Translations under genes and position numbers: made by a program
The notes under the pieces: generated by a model
Seen by the model: only the letters and a program-made list of their open reading frames with translations
The model's database searches: none
Told to the model about the DNA's origin: nothing
NCBI GenBank assembly: GCA_903960645.1
Contig: CAJCBN010000378.1
Location: 1 to 5,054, forward strand
DNA: 5,054 nt
DNA from: an uncultured Actinomycetes bacterium
GTDB lineage: Bacteria; Actinomycetota; Thermoleophilia; Gaiellales; F1-60-MAGs149
Direction of reading: 5' to 3'
Shown: in pieces, positions 1-5,054 of the stretch
Layout of the letters: each line of letters begins with the position of its first letter
Position numbering within the stretch: position 1 is the first letter of the stretch

Positions 1-296
1 ATGAGGTCGTGCCGGTCGGCGACGTGCTGGATGTAGCGCAGGATCTCGCTCTGCTTCGAGTAGCGCTCCGACCAGCTCCACTCCTGCTCGAGCTCGGTGT
101 CCCACGAGTACGAGTAGGTCATGCTCTCGACGTCGCAGCGCAGCCCGGGGTAGCGGTTCCACCACCACGTGCCGCCGATCGCGGGTGCCTTCTCGACGAT
201 CTGCGCATCCAGGCCGCGCCGACGCAGCAGGTGGAGGAGGTACAGGCCGGAGAAGCCGGCGCCGACGATCAGGGCATCGAGGCTGCGGCGCTCCAC
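1..296 (-). CDS. Flavin-dependent Baeyer-Villiger monooxygenase, N-terminal 98 residues (3' part outside window)
   Basis: The family uses FAD and NADPH to insert one oxygen atom of O2 next to a carbonyl, turning ketones into esters or lactones in the cytosol. Seen directly: a FAD-binding Rossmann start at residues 10-19 (IVGAGFSGLY), an acidic residue ending the second strand (E35), then G41-G42-T43-W44-W45-W46-N47-R48-Y49-P50-G51 and R53-x-D55, the hallmark N-terminal block of this family. The stretch W73 to L98, with W75-S-E-R-Y and EILRYI, resembles phenylacetone and steroid monooxygenases more than cyclohexanone monooxygenase (from memory of those sequences). The GTG start at 296 is chosen because AGGAGG lies 6 nt upstream and the Rossmann strand begins about 8 residues in. 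The start follows the upstream hydrolase stop by one base, so the two are probably translated together. The FxGxxxHxxxW fingerprint and the NADPH domain lie beyond the edge. Family call is firm; substrate is unknown. Confidence 0.93.
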   Translation of the reverse strand, partial: MERRSLDALIVGAGFSGLYLLHLLRRRGLDAQIVEKAPAIGGTWWWNRYPGLRCDVESMTYSYSWDTELEQEWSWSERYSKQSEILRYIQHVADRHDL

Positions 297-297
297 G

Positions 298-1356
298 TCA
301 GACCTCCTGCGCCAGCAGCTCGCGGAGGTGCAGCTCGATCTGGGGCAGGTAGCCCGGGTCGGTTGCGATCAGGCCCATATGGCCGTCGATCGAGGTGATT
401 ACGCGCATCTCGCCGTCGGGTACCAGCGCGATCTCGTCGGCGATGTCGCGGGGCGGGAAGAACATGTCTTCCGAGATCGGCATCGCGTAGACCTTCGCCT
501 TGATGCGCCCGAGCGCAGCGCCGAGCGAGCCGCCCGCGTTGCGCCCGACATCGGCGTGCTGCCACTTCCAACCCATCGCGAGCAGTGAGTTCGGGTCGAG
601 CACCTCGTGGTACCCGTGCGTGAAGTCGCGCGTGAAGTCGTCGAACGTGGGGAAGTCGCCGACGCGCCGCCAACACTCCTGCTTGTACCACTCGGTCGAC
701 CAGCCCATCACGCCCGCCAGTCGCCCGTGCAGGCGCAGGCCCGCGGCGACCTCTTCGGGCGAGCCGTAGTTGCCGGCGTTCCAACCGGGATCGGCGGTGA
801 TCGCGTCCATCAGGCTCTGCGTGTAGAGGAAGTCGTGATGCGTATTGCGCGCCGTGCCCGCGATCGGGGCTGCGCGCAGCACCTTGTCGGGGAACCGCAC
901 GGCCCACTCCCACGTCTGCTGGGCGCCCATCGAGCCGCCCACCACGAGCGCGAGTTGCTCAACGCCGAAGACCTCGCGCAGCAGCTGCTCCTGTGCGCGC
1001 ACGTCGTCGCCGATACGCACCTTCGGGAAGTTCGGGCCAGCGTGTGTGCCGTCGACGTTGTGCGGCGACGACGACAGGCCGTTGCCGATCTGATTGACGC
1101 AGACGATGAAGTACTCGTCGGGGTTCAGCACGCGATCGGGGCCGATGTAGACCTGCTCCATGATCTGGTGCGTCCCCGAGTACCACGTGGGGACGAGGAT
1201 GCAGTTATCGCGCGCAGCATTGAGTTCGCCCTGCGTGCTGACGGCCAGCTGGAGGTCCGGCAGGACGCCGCCCTCTTCGAGCTCGAAGTCGCCGAGGCCG
1301 TGGAGCGTGAACGGCCCGTGAAATTCTTCGGTGTAGAACGGCAGGTCGACAGGCAT
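298..1356 (-). CDS. MetX-like alpha/beta-fold hydrolase (possible ester/lactone hydrolase or acyltransferase)
   Basis: A 352-residue soluble protein of the alpha/beta-hydrolase superfamily, homoserine O-acetyltransferase (MetX) branch. Seen directly: nucleophile elbow G140-G-S142-M-G144-A followed by Q-x-T-W-E-W-A (MetX proteins typically have GGSMGG..EWA); probable acid D297 in S295-E-D-M-F-F-P-P; probable base H326 in D324-G-H-M-G-L. The region that in true MetX reads HALTG is here W58-Y-S-G-T-H, so acetyl transfer to homoserine is doubtful; the protein is also somewhat short and carries an aromatic-rich lid (about residues 190-265, with several Trp). No signal peptide is visible. It is the middle gene of a three-gene operon: it starts 5 nt after the flavoenzyme stop, without an evident Shine-Dalgarno sequence, so translational coupling is likely. 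Beside a Baeyer-Villiger monooxygenase, hydrolysis of the ester or lactone product is the most sensible role (inference). Automatic pipelines might name it homoserine acetyltransferase. Confidence 0.9.
   Translation of the reverse strand: MPVDLPFYTEEFHGPFTLHGLGDFELEEGGVLPDLQLAVSTQGELNAARDNCILVPTWYSGTHQIMEQVYIGPDRVLNPDEYFIVCVNQIGNGLSSSPHNVDGTHAGPNFPKVRIGDDVRAQEQLLREVFGVEQLALVVGGSMGAQQTWEWAVRFPDKVLRAAPIAGTARNTHHDFLYTQSLMDAITADPGWNAGNYGSPEEVAAGLRLHGRLAGVMGWSTEWYKQECWRRVGDFPTFDDFTRDFTHGYHEVLDPNSLLAMGWKWQHADVGRNAGGSLGAALGRIKAKVYAMPISEDMFFPPRDIADEIALVPDGEMRVITSIDGHMGLIATDPGYLPQIELHLRELLAQEV
303..308 (-). promoter_or_regulatory. Ribosome binding site AGGAGG for the monooxygenase
   Basis: On the minus strand AGGAGG sits within the last codons of the hydrolase gene, 6 nt before a GTG codon. 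It is a perfect Shine-Dalgarno core and decides the GTG start at 296. Confidence 0.85.
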
Positions 1357-1361
1357 CGTGG

Positions 1362-3419
1362 TCAGTCGCCGTGGACGAGATCGGCCGCTTCGGCTTCGAG
1401 CTCGCCTTCGTAGATGTAGCGCTCGCGTGGATCGAAGAGCTCGATGCCGGCGAGGTAGCCCTCGTAGATCGCGTGGTCGAGCTTGCGGCAGGCGACCGCA
1501 TCGCCGATGCGGTGCACGTGCGGATGCGCGTCCTTGAGCTCGAGGTAGAGAGCGTCATCCGGCTTCTGGCCGGTCACGACCACGCTGTCGTACGGGAGCC
1601 CCGCTTCGGCGGCACCCGTGTAGAGGTTCCACATCTCGACCGCCTCGTCGCCGATCGCGCTGGCCCACGTGTTGATCGTGTAGGTCAGGCCCTTCTCGAA
1701 CTGGCGCTGGTAGAGCGTCGCCATGTCGAGGCCGCCGGAGGTGAAGGGGTAGAGCTGGTTCCAGCGCGTCGCGACGTGCACGGCGTGGCCGCGGTCGAGC
1801 AGCACCTCGGCGGCACCGGCCGCCGTGCGGGAGCCGTCGTCGTCGAGCAGTACGACGCGGTGGCCGATGCCGTCCGCACCGTCGATCGCCTCCCACAGCG
1901 TGAAGACGCGCCCGTTGTCGGTGCCCGGGAGGTCATCGACGAGCGGCTGAACGGGCGAGAAGCCCGAGCGGCTCGGTAGCGCGCCGGTCGCAATGATCAC
2001 GCCGTCCGGCGCGAGCTCGTGGATCAGCTCGGGCGTCGCCCGCGTGCCGAGTCGGATGTCGACGCCGCCGAGCGCCATCTGCACCTTGAGGTCGCGCGTG
2101 ACGACGTTCCACATGTGCCGGCCCGGCGTCTTGACGACGAGCTTGAGCTGGCCGCCGAGCTCATCCGTGGCCTCGAGCAGCGTCACGCGATGGCCGCGCT
2201 TGCCGAGGGTCTCGGCCGCCTTCATGCCCGCCGCGCCACCGCCGACCACGACCCAGTGGCCCGGGTCGGTCGCCGGCACGAGCTCGCGGAAGCGGCCCTC
2301 GCGGCCGGTCGCCGGGTTGACGGTGCAGGAGACCGGGAAGCCCTTGTAGATGCGGCCGATGCAGCCCTGGTTGCCGCGGATGCAGTGGATGATCTCGTCG
2401 GCCTTGCCTGCGGCCGCCTTGTTGGCAAAGTCCGGGTCGGCGATCAGCGCGCGCGTCATCGCGACCATGTCGGCCTTGCCGCTGGCCAGGATCTCCTCGC
2501 CCATCGCGGGATCCTTGATGCCGCCGACGGTGAACACGGGGATGTCAGCGACGGCCTTGACGCGCGCCGTCAACTCGACGAGGTAGCCGTCCGGCTCGTC
2601 CGAGGGCTGCATCGCCATGTGGATGTTGTGGTAGCCGGCCGCTGAGACGTTGATGTAGTCGATCTGGCACTGCTCCTGCAGGTGCCGCGCCGCGGCGACC
2701 GCGTCGTCGCCGTCGAGCCCGCCCGGCATGTAGTCGTGCAGGTTGAGGCGGATGCCGACCGTCCAGTCGTCGCCGACCTTCGCGCGGATCGCGTCGATCA
2801 CCTCGACGGTCAGGCGCAGGCGGTTCTCCAGCGAGCCGCCGTACTCGTCGGTGCGCTTGTTGTAGAGCGGGCTGAGGAACTGGTGGAGCAGGTACGAGTG
2901 CGCGATGTGCACCTCGGTGCCGTCGAAGCCGCCCTCGCGGGACAGCTCGGCGCAGCGTGCCCACCAGTCGATCAGCTCCTGGATGTCCTCGTGCTCCATC
3001 GCCTTCGGCATCTCGCCGTAGGCCGGGCTCTTGACGTTCGACGGGCCCCATAGGACGCGGATGTCGTCGGCGGAATCGGAGGTGGCGTTGCCGCCGAAGT
3101 GGTTGAGCTGCTCGAAGATCGCGGCGCCGTGCTCGTGCACCGCGCCGGTCAGGCGCTGGTTCGTCGCGACGGCGTCCTTGAGGTACGCCCACATGAAGCG
3201 CTGATTGCCGGTTGTCGAGGTGGGGTGGACGAGCCGGTTGCCGGTGATCAGGAGCCCCGCGCCGCCCTTGGCGCGTGCCACCTGGTAGTCGATGTCGCGC
3301 TGCGTGTCGTGCCCGTTCTGCGAGTACATCTTCGCGTGGGCGGTCTGCATGATCCGGTTGCGAACCTCAGTCGTGCCGATCTGCAGGGGGCTCAGCAGGT
3401 GCGGGTACTCGCTGCTCAT
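1362..3419 (-). CDS. OYE-type FMN barrel fused to FAD/NAD-binding oxidoreductase (trimethylamine dehydrogenase / 2,4-dienoyl-CoA reductase family)
   Basis: A 685-residue cytosolic flavoprotein; the family passes electrons between NAD(P)H or amine substrates, FAD, an Fe-S cluster and FMN. Residues 1-375 form the FMN TIM barrel: N21-R22 after strand 1, H171-I-A-H174-S-Y176 (matching the His/Asn/Tyr substrate set of Old Yellow Enzyme), then NKRTDEYGGSLENR at 187-200. Residues 387-680 form the dinucleotide-binding half: G393-G-G-A-A-G398, E416, G422-G423-Q, a T-G-A-like strand at 477-480, and a second Rossmann-like segment from about 521. Overall length and collinearity match trimethylamine/dimethylamine dehydrogenases. 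Differences: A29 stands where trimethylamine dehydrogenase has its FMN-linking Cys30, and the cluster motif has C346, C353 and C365 but G349 in place of the second cysteine. An enone or dienoyl reductase role fits the active site and the neighbouring monooxygenase better than amine oxidation (inference). First gene of the operon; ATG start supported by GAGGAGGGG upstream. Confidence 0.92.
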   Translation of the reverse strand: MSSEYPHLLSPLQIGTTEVRNRIMQTAHAKMYSQNGHDTQRDIDYQVARAKGGAGLLITGNRLVHPTSTTGNQRFMWAYLKDAVATNQRLTGAVHEHGAAIFEQLNHFGGNATSDSADDIRVLWGPSNVKSPAYGEMPKAMEHEDIQELIDWWARCAELSREGGFDGTEVHIAHSYLLHQFLSPLYNKRTDEYGGSLENRLRLTVEVIDAIRAKVGDDWTVGIRLNLHDYMPGGLDGDDAVAAARHLQEQCQIDYINVSAAGYHNIHMAMQPSDEPDGYLVELTARVKAVADIPVFTVGGIKDPAMGEEILASGKADMVAMTRALIADPDFANKAAAGKADEIIHCIRGNQGCIGRIYKGFPVSCTVNPATGREGRFRELVPATDPGHWVVVGGGAAGMKAAETLGKRGHRVTLLEATDELGGQLKLVVKTPGRHMWNVVTRDLKVQMALGGVDIRLGTRATPELIHELAPDGVIIATGALPSRSGFSPVQPLVDDLPGTDNGRVFTLWEAIDGADGIGHRVVLLDDDGSRTAAGAAEVLLDRGHAVHVATRWNQLYPFTSGGLDMATLYQRQFEKGLTYTINTWASAIGDEAVEMWNLYTGAAEAGLPYDSVVVTGQKPDDALYLELKDAHPHVHRIGDAVACRKLDHAIYEGYLAGIELFDPRERYIYEGELEAEAADLVHGD

Positions 3420-3427
3420 GGGTCAAT

Positions 3428-3436
3428 CCCCTCCTC
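3428..3436 (-). promoter_or_regulatory. Ribosome binding site GAGGAGGGG for the flavoenzyme
   Basis: Minus-strand purine run GAGGAGGGG. The AGGAGG core (3435-3430) ends 10 nt before the ATG at 3419, slightly long but acceptable; the GGAGGGG register brings it closer. It supports this start for the first gene of the operon. Confidence 0.75.
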
Positions 3437-3500
3437 GGGAGATGTATGACCGAGAGCGTAGTGCAGGCCGTGCCGATTCGGGAGGTGCGCGTGCGGGTGC

Positions 3501-3531
3501 GTCGGTGACGCTGCCCGAGGGTGGGTGACGC
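3501..3531. repeat. Two direct repeats GTNGGTGACGC spaced 20 bp, candidate operator
   Basis: GTCGGTGACGC at 3501-3511 and GTGGGTGACGC at 3521-3531 agree at 10 of 11 positions. Start-to-start distance is exactly 20 bp, close to two helical turns, so both copies face the same side of the DNA. It lies 82 bp from the flavoenzyme start and 75 bp from the decarboxylase start. A binding site for a dimeric regulator is plausible; in this high-GC context chance cannot be excluded. Confidence 0.35.
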
Positions 3532-3596
3532 GCCGCCGGCGCTGATCGCGCGCCCAAGGTCTCTGACAGCCAGTAGGCTGCTCTTGACTCAAGACC

Positions 3597-3600
3597 GGAG
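3597..3600 (+). promoter_or_regulatory. Ribosome binding site GGAG for the glutamate decarboxylase
   Basis: GGAG followed by a 6-nt spacer and ATG at 3607. It supports this start over the internal ATG at residue 21. Confidence 0.65.
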
Positions 3601-3606
3601 AGCACC

Positions 3607-4995
3607 ATGCTGTCGAAGCACGAGCAGGACGACACCCAGATCGCACCCCTCTATGGCTCGCGCGCGATGGTCGCTCCGATCCCGAAGTGGACGCTGGCCG
3701 AGGGCGAGATGGCCCCGGATGCCGCGTACCAGATCATTCATGACGATCTGACGCTGAACGGCAACCCGCTGCTCAACCTCGCCTCCTTCGTGACGACGTG
3801 GATGGATCCGCAGGCGCGTGACCTGATGATGGAGGCGATGCCCGTCAACTTCGTCGACGCGCCCGAGTATCCCCAGACGGCCGAGCTCGAGCGCCGCTGC
3901 GTCTCGATCATCGCCGACCTCTTCAACGCCGACGCAACGGGGGAGACCGCTGTCGGCACCTCGACGGTTGGCTCGTCGGAGGCCGTGATGCTCGCGGGGC
4001 TCGCGCTCAAGTGGAACTGGCGCACCCGCCGCGCCGCCCAGGGCAAGCCCGCCGACAAGCCCAACATCGTGACGGGCTCGAACGTGCAGGTCGTCTGGGA
4101 CAAGCTCGCGCGCTACTTCGACATCGAGCTGCGCTGCGTCGACATGACGCACGAGCGCACCGTGATCGGTGTTCCCGAGGCCAAGGCGCTGATCGACGAG
4201 AACACGATCGCCGTCGTCGGCATCCTCGGTTCCACGTACACCGGCGAGTTCGAGCCGATCCAAGAGCTCGACGCGATGCTGCAGGCACTCAACAAGGAGA
4301 CCGGGTGGGATGTGCCGCTGCACGTCGACGCGGCCTCCGGTGGCTTCGTCGCGCCGTTCGCCTACCCCGATCTGATCTGGGACTTCCGGCTGCCGACCGT
4401 CAAGTCGATCAACGTCTCGGGCCACAAGTACGGCCTCGTCTACCCGGGTGTCGGCTGGGCGATCTGGCGCTCGCGCGAGGAGCTGCCCGACGACCTGCTG
4501 TTCCACGACGCGTACCTCGGCGAGGACCAGATCACCTTCAACCTCAACTTCTCGAAGGCGTCGAACCAGGTCGTCGGTCAGTACTACAACTTCCTGCGCC
4601 TTGGGCGTGAGGGCTACACGCGGATCATGCAGGGGCTGCTCGAGACCTCGGCGCACATCGCCGATGCCGCCGAGGCCAGCGGGCACTTCAACGTGATCAG
4701 TGCGAAGGATGCGCTGCCGCTCGTGACGGTCACGCTCAAGAGTGACGAGCACTACACGTGCCACGACCTGTCGGACAAGCTGCGCGAGCGCGGCTGGATC
4801 ATCCCGGCCTACCCGCTGCCGCCGAAGGCCGACGACGTCTCGTGTCTGCGCGTCGTCGTGCGCGAAGGCTTCAGCCGCGACATGGCCGACCGGCTGATGG
4901 AGGACGTGCTGCGTGCCGTCAACGCGCTCAACGCGCGGCCGCCGGCGGCGCCCAAGCGCGTGCGCCATACCCGCAAGGCGCAGGCGGTCTGCTGA
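3607..4995 (+). CDS. gadB: Glutamate decarboxylase (PLP-dependent, group II)
   Basis: Converts L-glutamate to GABA and CO2 with consumption of a proton; serves acid resistance and GABA metabolism in the cytosol. The 462 residues are collinear with E. coli GadB (466). Seen directly: PLP lysine K274 in S271-G-H-K-Y-G; D241 in H239-V-D-A-A-S-G-G-F, binding the pyridine nitrogen; G122-S-S-E-A for the phosphate; S60-F61 and D84 at the positions of the GadB distal-carboxylate residues Thr62, Phe63 and Asp86; R415 at the position of Arg422. The full catalytic set is thus present, with a conservative Thr to Ser change. The N-terminus is a little shorter than in GadB, and the C-terminus is a basic tail ending in AQAVC that lacks the penultimate histidine (His465) which shuts GadB down at neutral pH. 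No glutamate/GABA antiporter gene is in view. It stands alone, divergent from the oxidoreductase operon, and is followed by a hairpin. Function is confident; physiological role is not shown. Confidence 0.97.
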   Translation: MLSKHEQDDTQIAPLYGSRAMVAPIPKWTLAEGEMAPDAAYQIIHDDLTLNGNPLLNLASFVTTWMDPQARDLMMEAMPVNFVDAPEYPQTAELERRCVSIIADLFNADATGETAVGTSTVGSSEAVMLAGLALKWNWRTRRAAQGKPADKPNIVTGSNVQVVWDKLARYFDIELRCVDMTHERTVIGVPEAKALIDENTIAVVGILGSTYTGEFEPIQELDAMLQALNKETGWDVPLHVDAASGGFVAPFAYPDLIWDFRLPTVKSINVSGHKYGLVYPGVGWAIWRSREELPDDLLFHDAYLGEDQITFNLNFSKASNQVVGQYYNFLRLGREGYTRIMQGLLETSAHIADAAEASGHFNVISAKDALPLVTVTLKSDEHYTCHDLSDKLRERGWIIPAYPLPPKADDVSCLRVVVREGFSRDMADRLMEDVLRAVNALNARPPAAPKRVRHTRKAQAVC

Positions 4996-5006
4996 GACCT
5001 AGGTGG

Positions 5007-5039
5007 ATGCGACGAAGGGGTCAGACCCTTTCGTCGCAT
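5007..5039 (+). terminator. Strong hairpin 11 nt after the glutamate decarboxylase stop, probable terminator
   Basis: Arms at 5007-5020 and 5026-5039 pair over 14 bp with one G-U wobble (13 Watson-Crick pairs); the loop is TCAGA, whose outer T and A could also pair. Only two T residues end the element and no real U-tract follows, as is often the case for terminators in high-GC actinobacteria. The near-symmetric arms would also work on the other strand if a convergent gene lies beyond the window. Confidence 0.75.
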
Positions 5040-5054
5040 TACCGCTCGGGTGCC

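Larger units (their letters stand above)
3420..3606. promoter_or_regulatory. Divergent intergenic region between the oxidoreductase operon and the glutamate decarboxylase gene
   Basis: 187 bp between two divergent start codons, so it should hold promoters in both directions. No consensus -35/-10 pair could be recognised for either. Seen directly: a direct repeat (3501-3511 and 3521-3531, listed separately); a GCGCC-gcc-GGCGC inverted repeat at 3530-3542 touching the second copy; and a small CAGCC-agta-GGCTG inverted repeat at 3567-3580 just upstream of the decarboxylase ribosome site, which contains a possible but poor -10 (TAGGCT, 3574-3579). No credible additional gene is seen. Confidence 0.6.

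Noticed and set aside
607..1413. A 268-residue plus-strand open frame opposite the hydrolase
   Set aside because: Composition is typical of a shadow frame and the opposite strand encodes a protein with a clear catalytic triad.
1371..2645. Two long plus-strand open frames (about 200 residues each) opposite the flavoenzyme
   Set aside because: No motifs, biased composition, and full overlap with a well-supported flavoprotein gene.
3583..3588. TTGACT as a -35 box for the decarboxylase gene
   Set aside because: A matching -10 would fall at or inside the start codon, so it could not make a useful transcript from the assigned ATG.
3416..3646. Minus-strand open frames of 70-76 residues covering the divergent intergenic region
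   Set aside because: They overlap the start of the decarboxylase and the upstream region of the flavoenzyme, have no family resemblance, and their composition looks random for high-GC DNA.
3589..4968. A 459-residue open frame antisense to the glutamate decarboxylase gene
   Set aside because: It mirrors the decarboxylase codons in a G/C-rich third-position context, has Arg/Asp/Val/Leu-rich low-complexity composition, and shows no recognisable motif; the plus-strand frame has the complete family signature.
1..5054. tRNA, rRNA, CRISPR array, insertion sequence or prophage elements
   Set aside because: The window is almost fully occupied by four protein genes; no repeat-spacer pattern, transposase, terminal inverted repeats or tRNA-like fold was seen.

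Overview
The window is high-GC bacterial DNA, dense in genes. Codon third positions are strongly G/C-biased, which also leaves long open shadow frames opposite the real genes. Together with GTG/ATG starts, strong AGGAGG ribosome sites and the actinobacterial look of the enzymes, this suggests an actinobacterium, possibly of the Thermoleophilia/Solirubrobacterales type. The taxonomic placement is a weak inference; no rRNA or other marker gene is present.

Layout. Three genes on the minus strand form a tight operon, read from about 3419 down to position 1. (1) A 685-residue flavoenzyme, 3419-1362, has an Old Yellow Enzyme-type FMN barrel fused to an FAD/NAD-binding half, as in trimethylamine dehydrogenase and 2,4-dienoyl-CoA reductase. 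(2) After a 5-nt gap comes a 352-residue MetX-like alpha/beta hydrolase, 1356-298. (3) After a 1-nt gap comes the first 98 residues of a Baeyer-Villiger monooxygenase, 296-1, which runs off the window edge. A 187-bp divergent intergenic region (3420-3606) separates this operon from a plus-strand glutamate decarboxylase gene (3607-4995). That gene is followed by a strong hairpin (5007-5039), probably its terminator.

How the genes may work together. Ene-reductase-like flavoenzyme, ester/lactone hydrolase and Baeyer-Villiger monooxygenase are the three activities needed to saturate a cyclic enone, expand the ring to a lactone and open the lactone. The operon therefore looks like a catabolic cassette for a cyclic or terpenoid/steroid-like ketone; this is inference from gene content and order. 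The decarboxylase (glutamate to GABA plus CO2, consuming a proton) is divergent and probably separate in function, although the two units share one upstream region that could carry common control sites.

Most notable details: the flavoenzyme keeps three of the four expected [4Fe-4S] cysteines and has Gly at the second position; it lacks the cysteine that binds FMN covalently in trimethylamine dehydrogenase and instead has an OYE-like His-x-x-His-x-Tyr set; the hydrolase has a MetX-like fold signature but not the usual MetX oxyanion motif; and an 11-bp direct repeat with exactly 20-bp spacing lies between the divergent genes.
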